NCBI GenBank assembly: GCA_037444575.1
Contig: JBBIME010000003.1
Span: 434,001-498,000, forward strand
Reading direction: 5' to 3'
DNA: 64,000 nucleotides
Origin: Bacteriovorax sp037444575
GTDB taxonomy: Bacteria > Bdellovibrionota > Bacteriovoracia > Bacteriovoracales > Bacteriovoracaceae
Below the pieces are notes generated by a model that searched no databases, was not told where the DNA came from, and was given only the letters and a program-made list of their open reading frames with translations. The translations under genes and the position numbers were made by a program. Below, one piece after another: positions 42,440 to 50,785 of the stretch. The stretch's first letter is position 1, and each line of letters opens with the position of its first letter.

Positions 42440-44563
42440 TTATTGTCCTGAACCGCTGATTGCTTCGGCAGTTGCCTTTTTCAATTTCAAATATTCTGCA
42501 CGTTCACGTTCGTGTCTAATCTTCTCTTCTTCTATTCGTCTTAAATCTGCACCATCGCTAATGCTTGCAGGAGCTCGGTCTTTACCTTTAGCTTTGTCTT
42601 CAGCTTTATTTGCTTTTCCTTTCACGATTTTCTTATAGCTCGGTTTTCCATTTTCATCTAAAACCGGTTTGCCACCTTCAAACAAAGGAACAACTTGTTT
42701 AATCATTCCTTCTTCTTCGATAAGGAAAGGCTCAACCCCTTTCTCCTCAATTCTTTTTAAAATTGCAGCTTCATCCATTTTGGTTAGAACTAAAGAAGAC
42801 CTAGTACTTTCACCAGAATAAGACTTTGGTGAACTTGTAGAAACGGATTCAGAGATAGCATGAGAGTAATTATTGATTTTGGCCGCCGCAATCGCAGCAT
42901 CTATTTCAGCTTGAGTTCTAGAGTTTTCAACAGCTGGGGCCCTAGATGTTTCAACGACAGAGGCTACCTGAGCAATAGGTGCTGCCACTTCTGCTTTTGG
43001 CGATTGCTCTATTTGTTGAGCTTGCTTAGCAATTTGCTGTTGAGATTTTAAATCGCTAATCTCTTTTCTCATGTCATCTATTTTAGCTTGAAGGTCAGCT
43101 TTTTCTTTATCGGCCTTTTGCTTCTCTAGATCTTTTACCTTTTTTTCAGATTCAGCTAATTTAGTAGAGAGTTCAGAAATTTTATCTTCCGAAGCTGTAT
43201 CTACAGATGCTGGCAATCGAGATGCTTCACTCTGGGCCTGCGACTTAGCGGCAACTCCCGAAACTGTTGGAGAATGATTGATTGAAGTTATCGCTTCATT
43301 TTTAGAATCGTAACCATTATAAGCTGACGGATTTATAATCGGTGCCTGATATGTATTTTGTTGCGGTTGCTGCTGCTGTTGCTCTCCTTCTGTAGCAGCT
43401 ACCTTAGAGTTCTCATTACCATTAGGGTTGTTAGCACTTTGTTCAGAATGAGATTTGAAGTTTGAAGCAGAATAAATACTATCTGAATCAGCACCTTCAC
43501 TTTTAGGCGCATAGGCCCTGCTTTCTTTATCCAATATTCTATCATTTTCTGCTTTGGCATCTGCATTGTTCATTAAGAAAACATCTGCAACTCTATCCGA
43601 AAAATTTATTGGTAACTTTCCCCCATGTTTACTTTCATGACCGGGATTATTCTGAATAGCTTCACTATATTTAATACCAGATTGGCATCTTACGCCCTCA
43701 AGAAAAATAAAATAACTTTTTTTAAACTTATCTTCTTCATCCGTAGAAAACATTTTTATTCTTTTAGTGGCCTCTAGATATTTAGTGTAGCCTTCGCCCA
43801 TGTCATAATTTATATTCGAGACTTCTTTGAGCTTTAATTTCGCGCCAACAGTATTCGTAGACTGAAACATTTCTCTGTAGGTCGATGTTGTTTGACATAA
43901 AGAAACAATTTTCTCTGTCGCCAGAGTCACCAGCTGATTTTGGTTTTTAATTTTACTAAAACCTAGACAATTTTTTACTACTTTATTTTTTACAAAGCAT
44001 GCTTCTTTTTTTTCTTTTCCTTTTGATAGCATCTTATTCAATTCACTTTTAGGTAATATGAATGATTCTACTTCAGATTCTTTTTCATCTTTTGGAATTT
44101 TAAAAAAACTATCTATCTTTGGACAACGTAATTTTAAATTTTTACTTATTGGTACAATGGAGAGTAGATCGGCCATTTCCTGCAGATTTTTCTTCTGAGC
44201 ATTTATAATTTTATCATCAATTCCTTCAAGTTTATGCAAGATAAAAGATGGAGATGCAGCATTCACATTATCAGCTTCAAACTCTCCTCCAAATTTTCTG
44301 GCAATATTATCTTCGACCATTTTTGAGCAATAGTTGTAATGGTCACAATAGAGATCGCTATATCGTTCACCAAACGATCTCATAGCTCCACTGCCAAAAC
44401 ATGTATCTTCAGCTCCGCTAGCTACAGCTTTTGAAATATCTGATAAATTTCTTCTTGTGGTGGAGAATAGGCCATCTTTCTCCGTAGTTCCCATAGGACA
44501 CTCTGCGAGCGCTGAATGACTAAAAACTAATAATAGAGAAACTAAAAGTAATGACTTTTGCAT
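42440..44563 (-). CDS. Large secreted coiled-coil protein (intact paralogue of the split 44702-47272 gene)
   Basis: 707 residues. Signal peptide (SLLLVSLLLVFSHSALA) cut before ECPMG. A Cys-containing helical N-terminal half; a disordered Asn/Gln/Pro linker with NPSAYNGY near residue 415; a heptad coiled coil (DKISELSTKLAESEKKVKDL, about 455-530); an Ala/Ser-rich stretch; and a C-terminal module (EPFLIEEEGMIKQVVPLFEG) followed by a Lys/Arg-rich tail. The order linker, NPxAYNGY, coiled coil, EP-F/L-I module is repeated in the adjacent split gene, so these are paralogues. No function known; likely an envelope or extracellular structural protein. Confidence 0.85.
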   Translation of the reverse strand: MQKSLLLVSLLLVFSHSALAECPMGTTEKDGLFSTTRRNLSDISKAVASGAEDTCFGSGAMRSFGERYSDLYCDHYNYCSKMVEDNIARKFGGEFEADNVNAASPSFILHKLEGIDDKIINAQKKNLQEMADLLSIVPISKNLKLRCPKIDSFFKIPKDEKESEVESFILPKSELNKMLSKGKEKKEACFVKNKVVKNCLGFSKIKNQNQLVTLATEKIVSLCQTTSTYREMFQSTNTVGAKLKLKEVSNINYDMGEGYTKYLEATKRIKMFSTDEEDKFKKSYFIFLEGVRCQSGIKYSEAIQNNPGHESKHGGKLPINFSDRVADVFLMNNADAKAENDRILDKESRAYAPKSEGADSDSIYSASNFKSHSEQSANNPNGNENSKVAATEGEQQQQQPQQNTYQAPIINPSAYNGYDSKNEAITSINHSPTVSGVAAKSQAQSEASRLPASVDTASEDKISELSTKLAESEKKVKDLEKQKADKEKADLQAKIDDMRKEISDLKSQQQIAKQAQQIEQSPKAEVAAPIAQVASVVETSRAPAVENSRTQAEIDAAIAAAKINNYSHAISESVSTSSPKSYSGESTRSSLVLTKMDEAAILKRIEEKGVEPFLIEEEGMIKQVVPLFEGGKPVLDENGKPSYKKIVKGKANKAEDKAKGKDRAPASISDGADLRRIEEEKIRHERERAEYLKLKKATAEAISGSGQ

Positions 44564-44586
44564 TTAAAACCTCATCTCTATTTATT

Positions 44587-44613
44587 TTATCGGATTTTTC
44601 TGAATATTCTTGA
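44587..44613 (-). promoter_or_regulatory. Candidate FliA-like promoter of the 707-residue gene
   Basis: Minus strand: TCAA (44613-44610, within CTCAAG), 15-base spacer, TCCGATAA (44594-44587). Spacing is exactly that of the FliA consensus and the -10 element differs by one base. The ATG follows 23 bases later. Confidence 0.6.
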
Positions 44614-44701
44614 GTGAATCGCTCTGAACGAGCTCCCATCTGTCATATTGAACAGTTAGAAACAAATCTAATACTTGTAACTGCCTTAAATAGTTGTCAG
44701 A

Positions 44702-45442
44702 TCACTTTGAATATTTATCAAATGTCGATCTAAGGTCAAAGTATCTCGTTGCCGGTGATTTCGCTCGAGTTTCATCACCCCGTCTAATATCTGCTGATGA
44801 TTTATAAACCTTGGCCTCTGAAACTTTTTTCTGAGCAACTTTAGCGACTGCAACCTTTTCAAATTTTACTGGTTTTCCTTTAGTATCATACTCCACAATC
44901 TTTACTTCTTTAAGAACTCCATTCTCACGAATGAAGAGTGGTTCTTGAGTTTTTTCAATCAGTCCAAATATCTCTTCATCTTTGGGATTATTAACAATAT
45001 TTTTTGGATCAACAGTCATTGATTCACCATCTGATTTAGAGAGAGTAAGTACGATTGGTGACTTAACACCTGCTTTAGAAATTTCTCCACCTACTGCTCC
45101 AGATGCTGATACACTTGATGTTGACTTTGAAGCTATTGCTGACGAGGTATCCCCTGAATTTATTGACGCAACCGAGGCACCAGAAGAAAAGCTGTTACTT
45201 CTTGCCATCGATTCAACTGGAGAATCCAGGTTAGGTCTTACTGAAGCAATCGCATTTCCAAAATTCACAGGTGCGGATTCAATTTGTTGAACAGGTGCCG
45301 CTGCTGCTGCTGCGACCTGTGGTTTAGCAGTTTGAGATTTTAGTTGGCCAATTTGATTTTTTAAATCGTCTATTACTTTTTTCTGTTCATCAAGTTTTGA
45401 AAGACCTTCTGCTTTATCAGCTGCTTCCTTTTCATCTTTCAT
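44702..45442 (-). CDS. C-terminal fragment of a split secreted coiled-coil protein
   Basis: 246 codons from an ATG at 45442, in exactly the same frame as the preceding 45503-47272 ORF. Between that stop (TAA, 45503-45505) and this ATG lie 20 sense codons that read ESRISELTSKLSAAEENLNK, a coiled-coil segment matching DKISELSTKLAESEKKV of the neighbouring 707-residue protein. The fragment continues the coiled coil, then has an Ala/Ser-rich stretch and the terminal module (EPLFIRENGVLKEV) found in the paralogue. It has no signal peptide and no good ribosome site at 45442, so independent translation is doubtful. Confidence 0.6.
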   Translation of the reverse strand: MKDEKEAADKAEGLSKLDEQKKVIDDLKNQIGQLKSQTAKPQVAAAAAAPVQQIESAPVNFGNAIASVRPNLDSPVESMARSNSFSSGASVASINSGDTSSAIASKSTSSVSASGAVGGEISKAGVKSPIVLTLSKSDGESMTVDPKNIVNNPKDEEIFGLIEKTQEPLFIRENGVLKEVKIVEYDTKGKPVKFEKVAVAKVAQKKVSEAKVYKSSADIRRGDETRAKSPATRYFDLRSTFDKYSK

Positions 45443-45502
45443 CTTATTTAAATTTTCTTCTGCTGCTGAAAGCTTGCTTGTTAACTCAGAAATCCTACTC
45501 TC

Positions 45503-47272
45503 TTATGCAGAGTTTTTCGAAACATCACTTTGTGATTTAGCTGTGCTTGAAAGATTGTTAGAATTAGTAGTAGGGATTGCAGCATACCCATTATAGGCAT
45601 TGGGATTCAAAAAATTATTATTTTGAGCTTGAGGAGCATTGGCATAAGAACCAGTGCTTGGTTTAAATTCACCAAAAGAAGATGAAATGCTCTCTGTTGG
45701 TTTATCTGCAGTTGGTTTGTCATCTGCTGTTTTGGCAGTTTGAGCTGAAAAAGATTTTCCTGCATCTGTAGATGTAGATGATGCCTTTGTTCCAGTAATT
45801 GCTGATGAAGTTGAGCTAGTGTTTGAATTATTTATTGCTTGAGCAAGGTCTTTATCTAAAGGAGCCACACTAAGACTTACGATATGTCTCCTATTAGAAG
45901 TTCCATTTAAGTTATTTGCGTTAGGTTTCAGTAATTCATCATAGGTATCTAGAGAATTTAAATCACAGCGATAGGCATCCATTAATATTTGAGCATCACT
46001 TTGATTTTCAATTGTATTGGGGAGCTGATCTTTAAGCCAGTCAACAGTATATTTGTCAGGAGAATGGTATAAAGATACTGCACTTTTTTCATCTAAGGCG
46101 TCGGTATAAGCTGCTACTTGACTTACTTCTTCACACATATCCATATAAGTAACTTTAGGGCACGAATTAGCAAGAGTTTTACGAGCAAAATCTTTTTGAT
46201 AATTTGCAACTGTTTCTTGTGCCTCCCTTCCAGAAAGATGACTAGAGATCATCATTGAGAAAAATTGATAATGGACAGATTTTTCAAGTTCCTTTAGATC
46301 TTTAAATTTCTTATTTTCAAAACCAAAAATTGGATGAGAAAAGCCTTTTTCTGTATAACTATTCAGCAAATTTAAAACATTAAGTTTTTTCTCCTCTTCT
46401 CCACGCCCGGAGACTGCAGCCGCTGCCAACATTTGAGCAAAGTTATCTGTATCAGGATCGTTTGCTATTTGATTGGCCCTCTCTTTAAAGAATGATTGCA
46501 TGCTGCTTTCATTGTCAGGAACCTTAGAAAAATCGTGAAGGTCATAGTCTCTTTTTGGATTAACTCCAGAGTTAAAACAATTTAGCCTTGCTTTATCCAT
46601 CTTGCCCTTGCAATCAGGATTCCCCTGATCAACCGCAAAAGCTGCATCCATGGTAGTCTTATCGCACGAACTTACTGCTTTTGGATCAAAATTAAATGGA
46701 GATTTACAGCTTGAAGCAAAATCTTTTCCATATTTCTTTTCAGCAAATTTTCTGAGTATCTCTATTTTATCCATAGAGTTTATATTTTGACTAATAAGTG
46801 TACTAGCGTGCACATAGGGTTCACGGCGACCAATCTCTTCTCCGATTGGTCCTTCAAGAAAACCTTTTAGATCTAAATTATCTCCCTTTAATTTATTAGA
46901 TGCGCACTCAAGTAACATCTTACAATTTTCATTTGAGAATCGTTCGTTGGGCTTAGACTGTTCTATATACTCAGCACTCCCGCAGCTTGCATAACTCATC
47001 AACGCTTTAAATGGCGCAACTTTAGAGGAAGGAACAATTTCTTGTTGCTCTTCTCTATCACAAGGGCTTTTTCTTAATTTAAATTTGATTTCATCTTTGA
47101 CTTCTGTGGGAAGACTCTGTTTACCTTCTGCTACGAAAGCTTGCAATTTAGGTGAAGGTATAGGTTGATTACCTTTTAAATAGATTCTCCCTGAATCGAA
47201 TCTTTCCTGAGCAGAAAGAGAATTCATAGAAAAAATAAATAATACAAAAATTGGCCGTACTAGCTTTTTCAT
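45503..47272 (-). CDS. N-terminal part of a secreted protein truncated by an in-frame TAA
   Basis: 589 residues from the ATG at 47272, which has GGAG 5 bases upstream; a longer start at 47341 precedes the promoter and is rejected. Signal peptide (KLVRPIFVLFIFSMNSLSA), Cys-rich helical domain (CDREEQQ, ASCGSAEY, CKMLLECASNKL and so on), then a Ser/Thr/Asn linker with NPNAYNGY. It stops at TAA 45503-45505 just where the paralogue enters its coiled coil; the frame stays open for another 266 codons after the stop. Without the stop the protein would be about 856 residues. So this is either a recently broken gene, a read-through gene or a sequence error. Confidence 0.75.
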   Translation of the reverse strand: MKKLVRPIFVLFIFSMNSLSAQERFDSGRIYLKGNQPIPSPKLQAFVAEGKQSLPTEVKDEIKFKLRKSPCDREEQQEIVPSSKVAPFKALMSYASCGSAEYIEQSKPNERFSNENCKMLLECASNKLKGDNLDLKGFLEGPIGEEIGRREPYVHASTLISQNINSMDKIEILRKFAEKKYGKDFASSCKSPFNFDPKAVSSCDKTTMDAAFAVDQGNPDCKGKMDKARLNCFNSGVNPKRDYDLHDFSKVPDNESSMQSFFKERANQIANDPDTDNFAQMLAAAAVSGRGEEEKKLNVLNLLNSYTEKGFSHPIFGFENKKFKDLKELEKSVHYQFFSMMISSHLSGREAQETVANYQKDFARKTLANSCPKVTYMDMCEEVSQVAAYTDALDEKSAVSLYHSPDKYTVDWLKDQLPNTIENQSDAQILMDAYRCDLNSLDTYDELLKPNANNLNGTSNRRHIVSLSVAPLDKDLAQAINNSNTSSTSSAITGTKASSTSTDAGKSFSAQTAKTADDKPTADKPTESISSSFGEFKPSTGSYANAPQAQNNNFLNPNAYNGYAAIPTTNSNNLSSTAKSQSDVSKNSA

Positions 47273-47291
47273 CGATACTCCATATACGCTG

Positions 47292-47318
47292 TTATCGGCA
47301 ATCGATGGCTTCACTTGA
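47292..47318 (-). promoter_or_regulatory. Candidate FliA-like promoter of the split secreted-protein gene
   Basis: Minus strand: TCAA (47318-47315, within CTCAAG), 15-base spacer, GCCGATAA (47299-47292). The -10 element is a perfect FliA consensus and the spacing is exact, the best match in the window. It ends 19 bases before the ATG at 47272. Confidence 0.65.
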
Positions 47319-47407
47319 GAAGTTGACTTAATTATTGTCATTAAATGTTAAAATAATCTAAAATACAGATAAGATTTATTTAAAATTCATCAATGAAGGA
47401 TGCTGTC

Positions 47408-49279
47408 ATGAGTAAAGAAAATTTAACTATACTAACAGAAGAACAGCTTACCTATTGGGCCGAAGTCGCCAACACTTTCCAATGGAGAAAAAAATGGCAG
47501 GCCATACAGACAGGTGATTTTCATCAAGTGAATGTGGAATGGTTTAAAGGAGCTCGTCTTAATATCACTGAAAATTGTCTCGATCGCCATCTTGAGCATC
47601 GCCGTCAAAAAAAAGCACTAATCTTTGAACCAAATAACCCAGAGGAGCCTTCTAGTTTTTATACTTTCGGTGAACTTCATATCGCCGTTTGCAGATTTGC
47701 TAATCTTTTAAAGAAAAGAGGAATTAAAAAAGGCGACGTCGTTTGCTTTTATATGGGAATGACTCCTGAACTTATGATGGGGATACTTGCTTGTGCTCGT
47801 ATTGGGGCCATTCACACAGTAGTCTTTGGAGGATTTTCACCTCAATCCCTTAGAGGACGACTGGAAGATTCAAATGCAAAACTAATCATCACTCACGATG
47901 GAGCTTATCGTGGAGAAAAAATTATACCTCTTAAAAACATGGTGGATGAGGCTTTAGAAGGAGCGACTTCTGTTCTTGCAGTCCTCGTTGTAAAACGCAC
48001 TCATAGCGAAATCGAAATGAAAGCTGGTCGCGATTATTACTACGATTCTTTAATCAAAGACTGCGAAGTTTATTGTCCAATTGTTGAAATGGAATCTGAA
48101 GATCCACTTTTTATTCTTTACACTTCTGGTTCCACTGGAAAACCCAAAGGTCTTCTTCATACAACAGCAGGCTACATGGTTCATGTCGGCAGTAGTTTTA
48201 AAAATGTTTTTCAAATTAAAGAAAATGATATTTTCTGGTGTACTGCTGATATTGGATGGATCACTGGACACAGCTATTTAACATATGGTCCATTGTTAAA
48301 TGGAACAACGACTGTCATGTATGAAGGCATTCCTAATTTCCCTACTCCTGCGAGATTTTGGGAGGTCATAGAAAAACATAAGATCACTCACCTCTATACT
48401 GCTCCAACGGCCATTAGATCGTTAGAAAAATTTGGATCTGAAATCCCAGAAAAATTTCCAATGAAATCTCTTAAAGTTTTAGGATCTGTTGGCGAACCGA
48501 TCAATGAGGAAGCTTGGCAGTGGTATTACAAATATATTGGCAAAGAGAAATGTCCAATCGTAGATACTTGGTGGCAAACAGAAACTGGAGGAATATTAAT
48601 TTCTCCAATTGCAGGTATGACTAAATTAAAACCAGCTCACGCCACTCTCCCACTTAAAGGCATTGAACCAGTTCTCGTTGATGAAAAGGGAGTAGAAATA
48701 AAAGACGTTGTTGCCTCAGGAAACTTGTGCATTAAAACACCGTGGCCTTCTTTAGCTCGAACTATCTATGGCGATCATGAACGTTTTATTCAAACCTATT
48801 TCTCGACTTATAAAGGACTTTACTTCACAGGAGATGGAGCTCGTCGCGATGAAGATGGTTATTATCGAATCACTGGTCGAGTTGATGACGTCATCAATGT
48901 TTCAGGCCACAGAATCGGAACAGCAGAAGTTGAAGAGGCCATTAACGAACATCCTGATGTCACAGAATCTGCCGTTGTTGGTTTTCCTCATGATATAAAA
49001 GGTCAGGGAATTTACGCTTTTGTTACTGCAATCCACCCACATGTTGATATCCCTACTCTTGAAAAAGAAATTAGAGAGACAGTACAAAAAGTCATTGGAC
49101 CAATCGCAAGACCTGATCAAATTCAAGTAGTAGAAAGTCTACCAAAAACAAGATCTGGAAAAATCATGAGAAGGATTTTAAGAAAAATTGTTGAAAACGA
49201 TCTTGCCAACATCGGCGATACTTCTACTCTCTTAAACCCAGAATGTGTGGATATTATCATCAGAGGGAAAAAGAATTAA
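47408..49279 (+). CDS. acs: Acetyl-CoA synthetase (AMP-forming)
   Basis: 623 residues from the ATG at 47408, with AAGGA 7 bases upstream; an ATG five codons earlier contains that site and is rejected. It makes acetyl-CoA from acetate, ATP and CoA. Visible: YWAEVANTFQWRKKW start, VVFGGFSPQSLRGR, the P-loop YTSGSTGKPKG (about 238-248), WWQTETGG, GDGARRDEDGYYRITGR and the C-terminal PKTRSGKIMRR with the lysine that is acetylated in the family. Divergent from the split secreted gene. A close propionyl-CoA synthetase role cannot be excluded. Confidence 0.93.
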   Translation: MSKENLTILTEEQLTYWAEVANTFQWRKKWQAIQTGDFHQVNVEWFKGARLNITENCLDRHLEHRRQKKALIFEPNNPEEPSSFYTFGELHIAVCRFANLLKKRGIKKGDVVCFYMGMTPELMMGILACARIGAIHTVVFGGFSPQSLRGRLEDSNAKLIITHDGAYRGEKIIPLKNMVDEALEGATSVLAVLVVKRTHSEIEMKAGRDYYYDSLIKDCEVYCPIVEMESEDPLFILYTSGSTGKPKGLLHTTAGYMVHVGSSFKNVFQIKENDIFWCTADIGWITGHSYLTYGPLLNGTTTVMYEGIPNFPTPARFWEVIEKHKITHLYTAPTAIRSLEKFGSEIPEKFPMKSLKVLGSVGEPINEEAWQWYYKYIGKEKCPIVDTWWQTETGGILISPIAGMTKLKPAHATLPLKGIEPVLVDEKGVEIKDVVASGNLCIKTPWPSLARTIYGDHERFIQTYFSTYKGLYFTGDGARRDEDGYYRITGRVDDVINVSGHRIGTAEVEEAINEHPDVTESAVVGFPHDIKGQGIYAFVTAIHPHVDIPTLEKEIRETVQKVIGPIARPDQIQVVESLPKTRSGKIMRRILRKIVENDLANIGDTSTLLNPECVDIIIRGKKN

Positions 49280-49293
49280 CGAGGATTAGGACA

Positions 49294-50097
49294 TCACTCT
49301 ATAACTTTTGAAATTGGAAAGAGCTGAAGATTGACTTGATAGAGGACCGTTTCCCCTTCACCGTCTTCCACAAAGCTCGTCAATTCTCTTTGAAATTCTT
49401 GTATACGTCTTTTTGCTTCTTCGAGGCGATCCTTTTTTAATTTAACAAAACTCGTGTGAAAAGATCGCTGATCTTTGGCCGAAGTCTCATAGGCCTGAAG
49501 GGCCATTTCTTGAGTCGCATGATGGAAGTTTTTAATTTGATCGGATGTGGTCAGAACCTTTAGAAGGTTGCTATCACTGACTGTGAGTTTGCCACTACTG
49601 TTTTTTAGTATGATTTCTTTTGCAATAAGTTCATTTAAAATAGCATCAAGGTCATATTTTTGGTGCTTAATTAACAGGTTTTTGCTGAGCCAAGATGCAC
49701 TTATGTTTCCATCGGCCTTGGCCTCAACTAATTCTTTAATAATAAAAGTCATTGGTGAAACAAATAAACTTTCTGACTTTGGCGCGGCTTCAATATTCTC
49801 TTGGGAATTTAAATATACTGTTAATCTTGGATTCTTTACGAGTTTTTTTAAATTAACGAGGGTTTTAAAATACTCTTCTTCTTCAGAATTTAGTTCCATG
49901 TAATTAGAAATATTTTTAATGAACGCCTTACTTGGAAGGCGTTCACCTTTTAGAACCATCGAAAGCATCGAAGAGCTTTTCAGATTCATTTTCCGAGACC
50001 AGACAGTGTATGAGAAACCTGGATTTTCCTTCTTTTTCTTTGCAAAGAAGTCATTTAGAAAATCCAGGTAGTCTTTATAATCGAATATGCTTTTCAT
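49294..50097 (-). CDS. TIGR02147-family (DUF4423) regulator
   Basis: 267 residues. The start (SIFDYKDYLDFLNDFFAKKK followed by NPGFSYTVWSRKMNLKSSSML and VLKGERLPSKAFI) is the hallmark of TIGR02147 proteins, known mainly from Fibrobacteres and Bdellovibrionota. The N-terminal part is a lambda-repressor-like helix-turn-helix, and the rest the DUF4423 domain, ending in a helical FHTSFVKLKKDRLEEAKRRI segment. Role: putative transcription regulator, target unknown. It lies 16 bases downstream of a gene for a small secreted protein, a common pairing for this family. A strong 10-bp hairpin lies in its coding sequence at 49920-49945. Confidence 0.85.
   Translation of the reverse strand: MKSIFDYKDYLDFLNDFFAKKKKENPGFSYTVWSRKMNLKSSSMLSMVLKGERLPSKAFIKNISNYMELNSEEEEYFKTLVNLKKLVKNPRLTVYLNSQENIEAAPKSESLFVSPMTFIIKELVEAKADGNISASWLSKNLLIKHQKYDLDAILNELIAKEIILKNSSGKLTVSDSNLLKVLTTSDQIKNFHHATQEMALQAYETSAKDQRSFHTSFVKLKKDRLEEAKRRIQEFQRELTSFVEDGEGETVLYQVNLQLFPISKVIE
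49920..49945. repeat. Perfect 10-bp inverted repeat inside the TIGR02147 gene
   Basis: TGAACGCCTT (49920-49929), 6-base loop, AAGGCGTTCA (49936-49945). It encodes part of the helix-turn-helix region (GERLPSKAFIK). It may be an internal hairpin or a protein-binding site, possibly for autoregulation. Confidence 0.75.
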
Positions 50098-50113
50098 TTG
50101 GCCTTAATACTTT

Positions 50114-50620
50114 TTATTCGCAAACTTTCATGTCGCGAACTTCGTATTGTTTTGGATCATTATAATCACCATAAGTTAATTCTACTTTGTATTTCATAAA
50201 TGTGAAATCCAATGGCTGTTGTTTTTCAACATTTTTAAACTCCACACATTTTGGATGAGTAGAATCTGAATAATCAAAACGAGTACATTTTTTTACTGTT
50301 ATGAATTCTGGTGCAGTAAAGTCTTTTGCTTCAACTTCAGTGTAGATAATTCGTCCACTGTTTTCTGTACAGATATTAAGAGGAAGTTCTTTAATTGAAC
50401 AACTTTCGACTGTGTGAGCAGGGATTGTAGTTTTATAGACTCTGTTAACATTGTCGAAACAAACTTTTCTTGCGTCAACCTCACCAGCATTTTCAAATCG
50501 AATATTTCCAGCGACAACTCTTTCAGGGAGAGAAGATCTAGTGCTGTAAATAATGTCTGTACCGCCAAAAGCAGATAAAGAAATGAGAAGAGTATTCAAG
50601 AATAGAATGGAATTTTTCAA
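50114..50620 (-). CDS. Small secreted protein with TTG start, unknown function
   Basis: 168 residues. The in-frame ATG at 50749 gives 43 extra residues with no export logic; the TTG at 50620 has AGGAG 6 bases upstream and is followed directly by a signal peptide (KNSILFLNTLLISLSAFG), so it is the likely start. The mature part has six Cys in a beta-rich context (KVCFDNV, SCSIKEL, NICTENSG, KKCTRFD, KCVEFKN, KVCE). No family recognised. Followed by the TIGR02147 regulator gene, with which it forms a pair. Confidence 0.68.
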   Translation of the reverse strand: MKNSILFLNTLLISLSAFGGTDIIYSTRSSLPERVVAGNIRFENAGEVDARKVCFDNVNRVYKTTIPAHTVESCSIKELPLNICTENSGRIIYTEVEAKDFTAPEFITVKKCTRFDYSDSTHPKCVEFKNVEKQQPLDFTFMKYKVELTYGDYNDPKQYEVRDMKVCE

Positions 50621-50785
50621 GTTTAGCTCCTGTATATTAGTATTAAGCCGTCCGATATTTTTCTTTCGGATTTTTAATACGAGTAAACTTGTTTGGAAAG
50701 ACTGTGGCCTTAAATACCGATCACAAAATTTGTGAAAAATGATGCCCAAAGAGAATAGCTCTATGATTATAAGACTTTGTAAGTT

